Source: Pyrus communis (lineage: Eukaryota > Streptophyta > Magnoliopsida > Rosales > Rosaceae). Taken from it: a stretch of 64,000 bases of DNA. This document shows positions 11,274 through 24,530 of this stretch, piece by piece. The notes below the pieces were generated by a model. That model was not told where the DNA came from. It did not search any database and saw only the letters and a list, made by a program, of their open reading frames with translations. Where the stretch lies: contig NC_084817.1 of assembly GCF_963583255.1 (NCBI RefSeq), positions 2,660,001 to 2,724,000 of the forward strand, given 5' to 3'. A program made the position numbers and the translations under genes. Each line of letters opens with the position of its first letter. The first letter of the stretch is position 1.

Positions 11274-14040
11274 TTAGGCTCTAATTAAAAGCTCATACAC
11301 ATTGCTGCTGTTCTCTCCGTTGACGCGCTTCAACATTTCAAAACTTTTACGACTGCCTAGAAAGTCAATCCGCCTAAAAATTGCGTAACCGCGTTCTGCT
11401 GTTTCTTTACTGGAGTACACTGATCGAAGCCGATCAGCATGCCTTGAATCGGTGTGGATTGCAGACTCTATTTCAAGGGCTGACATGTTCTCCTGCAGTA
11501 CAAATACACATGAGATTATGAGACTTTCCCACCATTAAGCCAGTGACACAGGATTCCGGAGGGGAATGTCTTATTGTGTACCTGATAAAATGCATAGATA
11601 TGACCCAACACCTGCAAGCATGTGAACCCGTTATCGCTGACAAATGTTCTAGAAGATGGCCCCATCTCAGCAAATCGGTCGACAGGAAACAGGATAGTAA
11701 GAAAATGGTTTTTGAATATCAATTCAGATTTCTCACTGCAGACAAATACAGAAGAGAGAACTGGTGTGAGATTATATAACAAGTAGGGGAAATTAATTTT
11801 CATTTGGGAGTGGGAAGGAAGAAAGAGATCAACAACCTTTCCTTGAGCGGCCTGGTTAAGTTTGCAAATGAAGCTTCGGAATCCTTTCCATCACCTTTTG
11901 CATCAAAGAATACAGATGCATGATGTTCGCTACCATCTTCAACACTGACAGTTTCGGTGTAGATTGAAGCCGTTGATGTTGGTTCGGATATTGACCAGCA
12001 GATTGAATCCAAAAGGCTGCTAGGGGTTATTGGACGCATTGGCGTTTGGCAAGTCTGGGAGAAAAAGGCACATGAATAAGAGGGTTCACCATGAAATTTT
12101 TTCACAACAAATGTAACGAATTCACTTATGAGGCACTAAAGAAGAAGCATAGATTGATCAAACACCAAAGAGAATCCAACAAAATTAATCATTACCTGCA
12201 TACGAAGGCCGCGACGATTTCTGACCCCAGTTTTAGCAGAATTCACAATCTGTTGTCTCTTTTCATGGCTTGGTTTATTTCTATAAACTTGAACATCTTC
12301 AGGGACTTTTCCCTCATCTGTTTCCTATTAGATAAATATAAAAATATTGTCAAAATACGAACTTGGGCATACCAAAATTATATCACTACTCATTCATTGT
12401 GTAGAAAGATACCCCATCTGCAATGCCATTCTGCAACTCTTCAAGCATCGTACCAACTTGCCTGGCCAAATCTGCAGACATGTGCACAAGCCGTTGCACA
12501 CACTTCTCTTTGGCTGTTTTCAAAACCCACAGTGGCTGCGGCACATCAAACACCAATAAATTTCATCGTATAGAAAAAGTATCAAAGCACTCCTGAAATC
12601 TCTAAATTACAAGTGATTTCATCAGTTGTCTATGATACAAGGAGGAACAATACGAGGACAGCCAAAAGTTATTATATTGTAAACAGTGCTGATTCAAATA
12701 AACCAAAGAATGTCTTGCAGGACTCACTGTAACGATATTGCTTGAATGGCCAAGATATTTACGACTAGAAGACCCTTCGCACACTACATGACTGGCTTTA
12801 CAACCGACAAACCATTGATCTACAAATGTGGCACCCTCTCTACTAGCAGCCTCCATAACCTTGCAAAACAGACAAAACGGCACTGGTAAAACAAGTATAA
12901 CAAAAGACTAAAAGAGAAGTTTGTGTTTCAAAAGAAACCAGGCAACTTTTGCCTAGAAATAAGTTTACCTTTTTCCTCAGTTCAGATGAAATGTCTAAGT
13001 CGACATACATGGAGTGACCAGACAGAGTAGAGTGACTAGAGTCAGTATTTCTGGTAGACTCTCTTCCGGGAAAGGAAAAACGTGGTTCTTCAATCGTGTC
13101 CAACTGCTTGGCTCCACGAACACCAACAGGAAGACAAGTGTTTTCCGTGCCAATTAACCCAACGAACCTATTCAACTCATCTAAACGCATACCATTCTCC
13201 CCAAAACTGTTGATACTGTAAAGTGATTCATTCAGCCTCACTGCAACACACAAAAGCAAATGGATTTAGACTGACTAATCAAGTAATAATATATACCAAT
13301 ACCAATAGAGCGTTTCTCGCCAAACCAACATAAAACTAAAGAAATGAAGGTAGCATGTAAGTACGATGGTCTTTTTTACCATTCTTCCTAACACTATCCA
13401 CAAACCATCCAATGGTAACAATAGAGAGACCATTTTTTGATCCATGCTTCTGAGCATGCTCAAACTTGCGTCCACCGAAGCTGTAAAACTAGTTAAAGAT
13501 TGCACTCAAGCCTTACAATTTACACAAATAATAACACCAAATGTATCAAAACACTGATAAATTTCTCCCAAATATTAATATACCAAAAACAAAACAAAAA
13601 ACAGAAAGTTCGATAATTTCGAAAATTAAGGATATTTGGACCACCAAATGGGTACATTGAGGATCCAACTGAGTGCTATACTGGCCACTTAATCTCAAAG
13701 TTGCTTCCTTGACTTGTTTCCTTGCTTCTGCCAAAGCAACAATGACAATTATTAACAGCTACAAATTCTAAAAAAAATATAAATATGAAAACACATTCAA
13801 TCCATCACATTGTCTTCTTTTACCTTTGGATAGGCCAGTAACGCAGATAACAAGGCCGGCAAAGGGTCCGCCGCCTGATCGAGCCACCGCCTCCGACCCA
13901 ACAGAGGATACGGCCGGCGATGCTGGCTCAAATGGTTGCAGAGCTTTAGAGGAAGGCAATGGAGATGGTAACCCAACAGACAGCCAAGAGCAACCATTGC
14001 TCTTCACCACTTCCACTCTTCCACCGGCACCGCCACCCAT
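11274..14040 (-). CDS. BRCT-repeat protein, plant TopBP1-like
   Basis: Ten exons on the minus strand: 13824-14040, 13636-13727, 13380-13482, 12969-13240, 12728-12859, 12413-12535, 12324-12196, 12054-11837, 11735-11582, 11492-11274; 552 aa. The first ATG in frame is at 14040; the open frame extends slightly upstream without an ATG. A first BRCT domain covers about residues 60-142 (FAGLVICVTGLSK, then THLVVQ and the conserved Trp in IGWFVDSV). A second covers about 212-287 (GATFVDQWFVGCKASHVVCEG, then PLWVLKTA). The C-terminal 200 residues form a separate conserved region (LIFKNHFLTILFPVDRFAEMGP). BRCT repeats bind phosphoproteins in DNA-damage and replication checkpoints, so a nuclear role is expected. 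Proteins like this are usually named DNA topoisomerase 2-binding protein 1-A-like in plants, but orthology to animal TopBP1 is weak. Intron 2 is of the AT-AC type (see 13483-13635). Confidence 0.85.
13483..13635 (-). other. AT-AC (U12-type) intron in BRCT gene
   Basis: Between THLVVQ and SFGGRKFEHA no GT-AG pair keeps the frame. The minus strand reads CAA/ATATCCTTA at the donor, matching the U12 5' splice site ATATCCTT. It ends TCTTTAACTAGTTTTAC/AGC, that is, a U12-like branch site (consensus TTCCTTAAC) about 10 nt before an AC acceptor. Using these sites restores the protein and leaves the full CDS divisible by three. Confidence 0.88.
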
Positions 14041-16215
14041 TACAAATTCACCATTACCCACCAAGTCTCCGTTAGACTTTCCGATAAAAAATGTAAATAA
14101 ATTTTACGGTGAAATTAACACCAGCATTCCATGAACTTAGAAAAAAATCAGAAAAATCTCAAAAGGGTAAGTGGAAAAAAGGACAAAGAACAAGAATTGA
14201 TGGGTGCGCGGGAAAAAAAAGCGTTTTTGAATGAAGTAAAAATTGAGCAAACCCAATTGAGAAATGGAAGAAATGATGCGACCCAGCAACGAAAATTGAA
14301 GAAAAAAATTGCAGAGGTGGAGGAATAAGAATCTTATAGGAAAGGGAAGAAGATAAAGCAATCAAAGTGGTTGGCAGGCAATGAGAGGAAGAGAGAGATA
14401 TTCAGAGAGGTTGCAGACAAAGAGTGAATTTTGGGTCGGGAGACTGCACAAGTAAATTCGCTTTCGAACACAAAACAAACGGAATGACTGAAAGAATCTG
14501 AAAAAGATGGATTCTTTAGGGGGAGAGAGAGAGAGAGAGAGAGCGAAAAAAGAGAGTTTTTGAATTACGTGCCGTTTGTTTAAGATTTTGAGTATTTACT
14601 TACTTTATTTGCTCTCTTTTTAGCAAAGTTTGGTTCGAGGAAACGGGAATTGCAACTTGCAACGCAAATTGCAAAGCGAATTCAAAGTGCCAGCGAGGCT
14701 TTGGTCAAAACGCTTTTTGTTTTCTCAATTGGGCCTGTGATTTTGTTTCATGGGTTGGCAATTGGCATCTTTTTATTCCATATATCATTGTAGCGGTGTA
14801 TTTAAATTAATTATGAGTTTAATATTATAATTTAGATTGATATTTTTTTTTTAGTATTTTTTGCTTGCAATCAGTCGTACATCAAAATATAACTCTAGTT
14901 ATACATCTTGCACATTCTTTTTTATTTAGTGATGATAGAATACCATATTTCGTAGACTACAATCATCTCTTTATTAGACATATAATTTAGATGTGGTTTA
15001 CAAAGCGTGATTTTCTAGCATTTTTCTTATCATTTTTGGTCATCGTATTGAACAAAAATTAAATGAAAACAATAGAGATGCGTAAGAAATTAAATACGGT
15101 GGTTTCCATAGTACCAATTTTCGCATAACTTAAGCTACTTAATCAAGATAATATTTCGTTCCGTTGTATTGGAGTTCAAATTTCCTAGCTGATGTTTAAA
15201 AAGAATTAACCTCGGTTCTAGGTATTTGGTGGGGGATGCTGTAAAATTGTCTATAAAAACTTACGCACAATGTATTTCGATTGCATTGGTACCACGGCTG
15301 AAAGAAACAATGTGGACAATTTGCGGTCACTATTGTTTTGGTGGAAATTCAATAGCTGTCCTTTCGGATGTCAATCATTTTCCACGAATTGATTGACACC
15401 TTTTGCATTGGGAGAGATTTTCCAATTGACGAAAACACTATCCGATATATTAAATATCATAATATAAGTAGTTGAAAATTCGAAATTTTTTTTCAAACTC
15501 ACTTGTATTATAATATTTAAATATCAAATCGTGTTTTTAACACGCTAAAAAATTTCTCTGGCTTTGGATCATCTACAAGTTGACCCCAAATTATTTAATG
15601 ACCAAACTCTAATATGAACTTAAGTTTAGGGATGTAACGTGCAACCAAATAAATAATTTCATGATTTGACTCCATGATGGTGACCACTGAGATAAACAAT
15701 TAGTCGTGTCATTTTAGTTTGTCTACAATTATTATGATATCATGGATGATGAGTTATAACAACACTAAAACAAGTGCTACAATTAGTCGTCCACACGCTT
15801 ATCTTGACTTACGGTTTCCACAAACATAAACGGCCAAAATCAACCTTCCGGGTGCGCATGCGCTACTAAACCGAGCATTTAAGCTATGAAAGTGACATTA
15901 TATAATCAACACGAGAACAAGGAACAAGAACATACTTGGATAATATTAACAGAAAACGTGGCAACCTGGTAAGTAACTCCATAGGAATCAAAGAAATGGA
16001 GCAATACACAAAACCATACAATGCAGGTTCAAAAAAATGGGTCAAAAAATCAAATGGGGTCTTTCTTCTTTTCCTATCTCTCTGGAGTGAGGTTCGGGTT
16101 GAAGAAAGAGAAGCGAATACAGGGCACACCAATCATATCGAACACCGCAATTCTCAATGAATTCTCAGGCAAGCAGTGGTAGTCGGGCAGCAATATGGTA
16201 GTTATCAGCAGTCAG
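14041..16215. other. Intergenic region with GA repeat
   Basis: Upstream of the BRCT gene (minus strand) and downstream of the sterol dehydrogenase gene. A (GA)n run at 14523-14542 is a typical plant promoter/5'-leader microsatellite. The rest is AT-rich. ORFs here are short and low-complexity and I support none of them. Confidence 0.6.
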
Positions 16216-19200
16216 TCACTCAATCTTCTTGGAAGTATAGAATTTTTTTACAATATCCGATTTCAATTTGCATCCACGAGAGAGAGCTTCGAGGACCATG
16301 TCGTCAATTTTTTGCTCTTCCTTCTCATACACGTAGAAAACTATGAAGGCAGTGGGAACTCCTGGAACAATAATAAAACAAAGACACTAAGGGTCAAGGC
16401 AGGGCAGAAAGAAATTTTTTGATGCCTAAACTACCAAAGGATGAGTGATGTCAGTCCAAAGAAATATTAAAGTACCCCCCATGACCATCCAACCAAGTCC
16501 GTACTCGGCTAAATTATCTGGTGTAAGAATCATCAAATGACGGGTTCTTTAAAATTTACACCATATCCTGCTGAGACTAGTTCACGAACAGCTTATCCCA
16601 AAAACAGGCAATTGGAAGAAATTTAAATACCATAAATTCAATGTCCTAAACATTGGTTTGTTCATTAATTACCCAAACCAGTTTTTCAGACTTCCAAACT
16701 TCCCTTCTATTTTCTAGATGAATTTTAATGATTTTCTATATAAAACAGGACCGAATTTCAGAATGTCAGAAGTTTTAATATGGTTCAAAGTTCAAATAAA
16801 ATCCCGATGCCTTGAATTCTGCGAGTGAGTGAAAGAGAGAAGGTAGATACCTATAACATATAAGTTCTGAAGTGAAAATGCTCCAAGGAAGCTAAGAACC
16901 AGTAGGGTGAGAGTAACCTACGACATCACCAGTAAATATAAAGTATACGTCAGAAAAGAAGAGAACAAAAGGACGAAGAGAGCTGCAACTCTTCAAATTA
17001 CTAGTATATGCATTCTGCACCTCTTCAGGCACATTCCAGGCCAGTTTTGGACCTTAAAAGTAATGCATCAATGCAATATGTGAACTTATACACTATCAAA
17101 AGAATATATAGCTGGAAGCACAAAAGAAGATGGGAACAGCAGATAGATACCTTAAGGAACAAAATCCCATCATTTCCCTTGCCAAGAGATTTCAATGTTT
17201 TAACAGATGCATTCCATGATGAAGCCACAGACTTGGCAATTTGTTGCGACGTCTCTTCTGATAAGTGGAAATGTGATGACTGAAGCTTCTCAATTTTGTA
17301 TCCTAATCTGGAGCAGTGACATTTTTTTTGTAGTTAGAAGTCAGCTTCACTTAATTATGAGAGACGAGGAAAACATCAGTTTTCGAACAGAGCAGCTAAA
17401 GAATATGAATACAAGAAGGGGCATAAACCATACATCTTTTCTGGTAAAACAGCATGAATGAACACGAATACTGAAGCTACCAGGAGAACCTTTGAAAGCA
17501 TAGTAATAATTGTAGATCCAGGTACAACGAAGTTGTAGTAGATTGCAATCAAAACAAATAACGCCTTGAAGGTCTGTTTTTTATCCTTCCAGAGTAATGT
17601 GTCAGCAACTGTCAAAACCATAAGTGCAACACATGAGTGCATGTATACTTTTATTTTGCGCATGCTGAGTCAATCATAAGATGTCATTATGCCTGAATTT
17701 AGTTTACTTATAAAAAACACAGTTCAGTTAACTTATAAAAAAATCAAAGTAAGGTGAGTAGAAACTGAAGATTCATACCCCTTCCGCTTCCAAGATATAT
17801 TGACGCTTTAGATGGCCCTCCTCTTTTCTGTAGATGTTCAGCCCTCAAATGTGGGTATGCCTCGATTGTCCTTTTCAGACCCTCCTGAATAAAGTAAATA
17901 CCAGTGTGTCACAAGAAAGTACTTTATCCAGAATTTGAACATAAAATGCACAATGACACGATGAGAGTACTTAGACCTTTTTAATTACTAAGTGCTCACC
18001 AATAGGAGATATAAGTTTAATGACGCATTCCGTATTCTAATATAGCACAGCCAACATCCTAATCACAGATTCAAATGTTCAAGGTGGTGAAGGTGTGAAA
18101 GAGAAGAATATAAATGTTGGATGATCCACCATCTAGAGTGCTCAGCGCAATTCTCTTGTATTAACCAAAGGACTTATCACTCTTTTTATGAAAAAATATT
18201 GAACCTGAAGCGATACGATGGGTGTGTAGCCAATTCGATCCTGTGCCTTCGAACATTTAAAAGATCGGGTGCAAGAGAGGAGTCTAATTCTCGAAGGGGT
18301 CAACTGTGGAACCTTCATCCCATATGGGCCTAACAGCTTATATGTCAACTCCACCATATGTGCAATTGGCATCACAATAAATGCAGGGATTTTTATTCTT
18401 GGCCTGCAAACAACATTCATTCAGGGAAAACAAAAAAGAAAGAACTTGAAGAATCATTATAATAGGCATTGAGGAGTATGGTGATTACATTTAAGGTCTG
18501 CTTAAAATGAAAGCATTACGAAAAGGAAGTACCTTTCATAACCAAGACCTTCTAGAATAAGTGAAACAAACTCCCAAAACTTGATAGGTTCCATATTGGT
18601 TATAAAATATGCCTGCACACGCAGTATCTTTTTAGGCTTTTAGCTAGAAATGCCGTCTCCAAGTAGTTTAGCTTGACATCAAGCAGACATGCAAAGTAAG
18701 TTCCAAAAAAGCATGACCATCCCATGTTTTAGAGCAAATATAAGGTAAGAAAACGTGAAGGAATGACTCAGTAGAAAAGATAAATCTTATTCTTACATCT
18801 ACAGTCAGATAATTTAATGAAACTTTGACAGTTTATTCCCCAAAAAGCTTGCACTTCCCGAAGCATGCAAGCCTCTCTTGTGAGCTTCAGAAAACGTATT
18901 GAACCAGTATCCAACAAATCTTTTTTATGGTAGTAAATAAATCAATGCAGTTGAGTAATTAAATCCTCTCTTTATTTCATCATCTATAATACTTAACAGC
19001 CCCTCACCCTCTCTTATATTCATCCCAGGTGTCAAAAAGCTTAATAATATATTGGTACCTGCCCCGCCGCTTTATCTGCAACTGTCCCTTCTGATGCAAG
19101 AGCTCGCTCTGCACATATATGCGCATGTGCCACATTTTCAACATATGTGAAATCATAAATGTTGTTGCCATCACCAATGATGTACTGTTCAATTGAGATA

Positions 19201-20297
19201 AAGAGGAGAAAACAATGAACATCAGATATCGTGAAAGAAGGTGTTAACTGATAATGGTGTAAGGGAGATGCAAGACTAAAGTAACAAGACCACCACTTAC
19301 TTACCTTGGATTTCCCTGCCCTGGCAGCAACTACCAAAGACGGAACGAGCAACCTATCACCAGGTCCAAAAATGCTGCTAGGGCGAATGCAACATGTAAG
19401 AAGCCCCTTAACACCATTTGCCTTGATCACCAATTCTTCTCCCTGAGCTTTCGTCGCCGAATAGAAATCATTGTGCTGAAACAAGTTACAAAACACAACC
19501 CGTACTCAAAATCGTAGTGAAACATTGTGTTTCTTACATCACTGGAAATTCATTAACAAATACTAGTACCTTAGGTGGATATGGCAACGACTCATCCCCG
19601 TCAACAATCCCATGAATCCCATCGAAAACAACACTCGGGGAGCTAGTATAGATTAGTCTCTTTACTTTCAGCTCAGTACAAGCATCAATCACGTTCTGTG
19701 TTCCTGAACAAGATCAAAGCATAGCTTGAATAAAACTAAAAATTTGCATAAAACCCCAAAAACACACTCCAAGTATCGATCAAATCAATTGACTAAACCC
19801 GAATTAGGAAAGTATTTATTGGCCTAAACCACATTTGCAAACAACAAGAAGTAAAATTCACCATTGTGATTGTGTACCTTCTACATTGACCGAGTGGTGG
19901 AGCTTGTAATTGTTGATGGACGAATTGGGAGCCGCCATGTGAAACACAACCTCCGCACCTTGAAACGCTGCAGATTGAAAGCAAAACGCACAAAATCATA
20001 TCACGCTAAAACAAATCAGCCACCATTGATGCAATTTCAAGATTTGGACGAGAAAGAAAGCTGACCTTGAAGAACTTGGCTCTTGCTGCGAAGGTCGAGG
20101 GACACGTACTGGGCGCGGCCGGAGCTCAGAGCTTCGGCAAGAATGCCGTTCTCCTCGGAAGGTTCTAGATCGACGGTGGAGCCCAGGTCGGCGATTCGGA
20201 CCCGGAACACGTCGTATCGGATCAGCATCTGGACCAAGTGGCGCGCCGCGAAGCCTCGGCCTCCGGTGACCACGCACCATTTTTCGTCACCGGGCAT
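16216..20297 (-). CDS. 3BETAHSD/D2: 3beta-hydroxysteroid dehydrogenase/C-4 decarboxylase with reticulon domain
   Basis: Removes the C-4 carboxyl and oxidises the 3beta-OH of sterol intermediates (C-4 demethylation in phytosterol synthesis) at the ER. Twelve minus-strand exons: 20066-20297, 19878-19967, 19570-19703, 19305-19475, 19059-19184, 18533-18612, 18205-18403, 17779-17884, 17434-17608, 17151-17307, 16851-16917, 16216-16361; 560 aa, close to the Arabidopsis protein. The N-terminal Rossmann motif is TGGRGFAARH (11-20). The SDR catalytic pair is YSATK (Y157, K161). FGPGD and IGDGNNIYDFTYVENVAHAH are family hallmarks. From about residue 370 a reticulon domain follows (VADTLLWKDKKQ, then long hydrophobic hairpins), which should anchor the enzyme in tubular ER; this fusion is known for the plant D2 form. 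The ATG at 20297 is the first in frame. A (GA)n tract lies in the 5' leader. Confidence 0.93.
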
Positions 20298-20343
20298 TGT
20301 AAGAAGACGACGGTGATCGGTGGAGGTGAAGGTAATGAGGATC

Positions 20344-20347
<4 letters not shown>

Positions 20348-20382
<35 letters not shown>
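20348..20382. repeat. (GA)n microsatellite in 5' leader of sterol dehydrogenase gene
   Basis: About 17 GA units (CT on the coding strand), some 50 bp upstream of the start codon at 20297. CT-rich leaders of this kind are common in plant genes. Confidence 0.9.
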
Positions 20383-20385
<3 letters not shown>

Positions 20386-20824
20386 GGAAGTGTAGTGTGT
20401 GAGAGAGTCAGCAAACAGACGAAGAAGGTGACAGAAATTTACGGAGGAAAACCAGAGGAATCTAGTTGACGGTTAGACCTGCCCTTCGGCCCAAAATAAA
20501 CTTGCGCTTTATTTCGGCTTGGGCCAAAATTGAATTGGGCTTTGGTATTAGGCCCAATTATAGCTTTTGACCCAAAAATGAAACACTGTTTTAGTTCGTG
20601 TAATTTTCTCCCGCTTTTATCCTTGTATTTGCATTGCATTGAATTTAGTCCCTTTAGTTTACAAATTATTTCAATTCGAGAATGTCAACTTTTGTTATTT
20701 TCTTGTAGAGAATGGTAATGTTTGTGACACTTGAAACGGTATTTTGATGCATTTCGTACGAGAAACTAACAGAAGTTGATGAATGTCTTCATATGTTGGC
20801 AAAATTGTATGAGTATCTTTGGTT

Positions 20825-21054
20825 CATGTCGTTTGGAAGCATTTTTAAATGATTCAAAGTACTTTTGATGAAAATAACTTTGAAGCTAATCTTTAGTAAA
20901 AATCCAAGTGGATTCTGAAAAAGCACTTGAAATGCTTTCTGCAAGAAGCACATATCTAATACTTCTTCCAAAAAACACTTAAAAATATTTTTGGATTTCA
21001 AAACCAATTTCACCAAAAGTGTTTCATTTCTTTTTACACTTCTAAACAAGCATG
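20825..21054. mobile_element. Probable MITE
   Basis: Bounded by CATGTCGTTTGG on the left and CTAAACAAGCATG on the right, an imperfect inverted pair. The inside carries palindromic AAGCACTT / AAGTGTTT-type motifs (AAAAAGCACTTGAAATGCTTTCTG). A similar motif set occurs in the intron at 58205-58405. Target duplication not clear. Confidence 0.5.
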
Positions 21055-24000
21055 TATTTTTTTTTTTTTTTTGTGAAGTTTTAATTTCATTTCCTTATTG
21101 TACTTATTCTCCTCTAAGAAATTGTGGCTAGTATGAGTGGCTGGATGAAGAGGGTTCTATCTATCGAAGTTATATTCTCTCTAATTAGTTTGAGTACTCT
21201 GATGACTTGACCCTGATGAGTAGTTGCTTTTCTAATCTTCTGATGCCTTTCCTTCTCTGCTACAGTATTACATTACCTTGGATGAAACTTTTGACCATAT
21301 CAAACATTATAGGATAGTGATTTTCACGCTCCTGTTTCTCTTTTGCACTCATTCCCTTGTCTATTATTTCACCCTTAACATCTAAAGGGTAAAACAAAAA
21401 GGGAGAAGTGTAAGCGGAAGTGCGGGGTGCGGAAGTCACTCCCGAACATCGTGTGGTAAAGTTATAAGCATTTTCCCAGTAGAATCATGGTGTGGTTTTA
21501 GTAACCCTACCGTAAGATTTTTTTGTTGCCAAAGACTCAAAACACATTGTAGGCTTGCAGCTATTGCATGTGAATTTAGCCTTTTCAAGTAAAACATGAA
21601 TTGTTATCCAAAGAAAGGTAAAACATGAAATCCTCTTTGTAACTCACACTCTAAAGCCCATGAATCTACCACTCTGAACCGTTCAAGAAAGATATTTGGA
21701 TGTTTGAGAGAGAGATTGTGTCAAGTGGCCGGCTAGTGAAATAGGTTAATGAAGACCGTAAAACTTAAATTGACTGGTTTAGATTGCTAGTCTGCGGGCT
21801 CTGTAGTGTGAGATTCGGAGGGGATTTGAATCTCTATTTTTCTAATGTGGTGATGACTTACTTATACGTTACAATCACGTGACTATCTAGCAAAAGTACG
21901 TGACTAATTAGTGGATGTGTTGCCTTGCACTGCATGTATGAGGTGTCGTACAGCGAGCATGGAACAGTGCAATTGGATGGCAATGGTTCGATTTGGGGAT
22001 GAAAATGCTATATCCATCCCTATAACCACGAAAATTAACTATATCCATAACTGCAAATTAACCATCCAGGATTATCCATAACCATATACACCGAGTAACA
22101 AATTTTCAATTGGTTATCGGTTATATCCATCTTCGTCAAAAAACAAAAGAAAAATGATATTATCCAATTGACGCATTATAAATTTTAGTAGATACTATTT
22201 CCGTAATTAAATAGCAACATCCAATTACAAAAAACTAACAATATATTTGAAGTTGTTAATGATAACATGCACCAATTTCTTGACAATGAGACTCTTGAAG
22301 AGAGATGAATCTGATAAACTTGTAATATTTGATAATTGATATATAAAATGATTCAATAAATTAATTTGGTTGAGTATAACGATAAGAGTATTGAATTGAT
22401 GAGGTTGTTGGTATGCCCTATGCATGATGTTTGGTGCATAATAAAGATAATATAGGGTTTGATGCATGCATAATGAATTAGTACAAGAGGGTTCTGTAAA
22501 TTGAATAAAATTATATTATATAATATATATATATATATATTTGGGTCGGATTCGGGGACGGATACGGATTGGAGACCCCTATAACTATATCCAAAACCAT
22601 AACCGAATAAAGTTCACGGTTTTTCCCCATATCCATACCATACCTAAATTTTCATATTCAAATCCAATCCATTTGGAAGGTTATTCACAGTTATTGAATT
22701 TAACGGTTAGAATTGTCATTCCCAGTATTAAAGTAATAATGGAACTTCTGGCAGTGCAAAAGTCCCATGCGTAATAAAGAAAGGCTGACAATTGGGGAGC
22801 TTGCAAGGGGGTTGGTGTTAGTTCTAGTATTCAAGACAAGTCATAATAATTATTAACCAAAAAATGACACGCCATAATTAAGTCTTCGTTGTTACTGTCA
22901 CACAACTATATGATCGTGATGTTACAGTCAAGTGTTTTATTTTTGAAGCTGGATTGTTTGCCTTCTTATTTTCATACTCTCTTTATGCCCTACTGTTTGT
23001 GTGGTCACGGTTAAATAAGAATATAAAGACAAAAATACCCTCAAAATTTCTCATCATTTTTGCCCATTGTTTATTAAATTAAGAGTATTTTCATCATTTG
23101 ATCCTATTTAACAGAGATTTTCCACAGAATAACCAAAATGATTGATGATAAATAAACTCAGGAACCAATTCTATCGCTTTCAAATCCCAGAGATCAAATT
23201 AAGGAGTTATGTCAGTCTCATGAATCATTTTGGCTAAAAAAACCTTAGTAAATAAACCACCTTTTTGTGTTTTGAAAAAGAAAAACCCACCTTTTTATAA
23301 GTTTATAACATGAATGGATTTGTAATATCACATTAAAAAAATTTCTCGTAAATATAAATTTGTTGCAAGTCTATATTGTAACATACAAATTAGTAAACAT
23401 CAAGTGTTAATATGACGATAACGATCAAGTATTTTTAAGATAGAACTTTGTTAATGTATGAAATGTCCAGCTGACTTTCCTCACCGATGACCAAATATTA
23501 AAGAGAGAACGAGACGTAGCACCAAAGAATTTTGATCCACACCGTACTGTCATTGTTGCCCCATTTGAAGGAAGAACAATTAAAGTGATTTATCCAAACG
23601 AATGAGCATCTTCAACAAACTTTATCCATATTCCTCTTCTTTTTTATTCGAGTCTTGTAATTAAATTCTTCACGAATAAGCCTCTTAAACCTGCATTTCG
23701 AAGATTCAATTCTCAAGACTCAACTGTTATTAGACTTATTACATTTACCCTCAACATTAACCGGTGACAAATAAATGGTCGCCTTCTACAATTTTTTTAC
23801 TGATATTAACAGTTATAAAGGGACTCCACTAATAAAGCATTCCATTTACTTCTTGTACGATGATTTAACCTAGGTAAATATAATTAAATTGTGAAGATGG
23901 TAGGTGGAGAGATTTTTTAATATGTTTTGAATACAGAGTGGTACATTTCATGTTATTGTACAAGTGATGGAAGACTTGAAAAATAAAACTTCCTCCACAT

Positions 24001-24430
24001 ATATAATAACTTGTAAAGTACCATCTTATGTTTTAGGCGCACTGAAAAATTTCTTTATCATAGATGAAAAAAATTGTAAGCCTCTCCTTTGGTGAAGCCA
24101 GCTAATGGCCTTGAAGGGCAAATGCCCCCTTTCCCTCCAACTACCTCCTTTAAATTTCTTTGCTTTTGACTCATATTTAATATTCACAAGAAACCCAACA
24201 AAGTGTGTGACACTCCCACTCACATCATCCATAACCAGAACCAATTAATTTTCCTAGAAGAATTATTTTTTAAAAAAGTAAAGAAAACCAAGAAGGAAAA
24301 GCCTTGGAATTGAACACCCCACAAATTCCATTCCATTACTGTAAACATAAAAAGGAATTTATAGCTCTTAAAAGCCCCCCCAACTAATCGTTGTTTAAGT
24401 TGGTTCTGGTTGGTGTTTGCATTAACTCTT
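21055..24430. other. Intergenic region upstream of KCS gene
   Basis: AT-rich, with no gene I can support. It contains a possible inverted-repeat element at 21981-22673, annotated separately. Confidence 0.6.
21981..22673. repeat. Possible TIR element rich in ATATCCAT motifs
   Basis: The left edge AATGGTTCGATTTGGGGATG and the reverse complement of the right edge (AATGGATTGGATTTGAATAT) share an imperfect inverted repeat that runs on through GAAAAT. The interior repeats TATCCATAACC-type words and holds a (TA)n run near 22520. Family unknown; this could be a decayed MITE. Confidence 0.35.
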
Positions 24431-24455
24431 TTCCACCCACCGCCTTTCATGCTCA

Positions 24456-24469
24456 TATATATATATATC
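24456..24469 (+). promoter_or_regulatory. TATA-box region of KCS gene
   Basis: A CATATATATATATAT stretch about 65 bp upstream of the start codon, followed by a C/T-rich segment. It is the only TATA-like element close to the gene; since it could also be a plain TA repeat, the call is tentative. Confidence 0.4.
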
Positions 24470-24530
24470 AACACCCCTTTCATCTCTCTCACTATCCAGT
24501 CCAATTCAGTCCATGCCAATCCCATCCACC

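Noticed and set aside
14041..14064. BRCT protein start at 14064
   Set aside because: The codon at 14064 is TTG; the first ATG in frame is at 14040.
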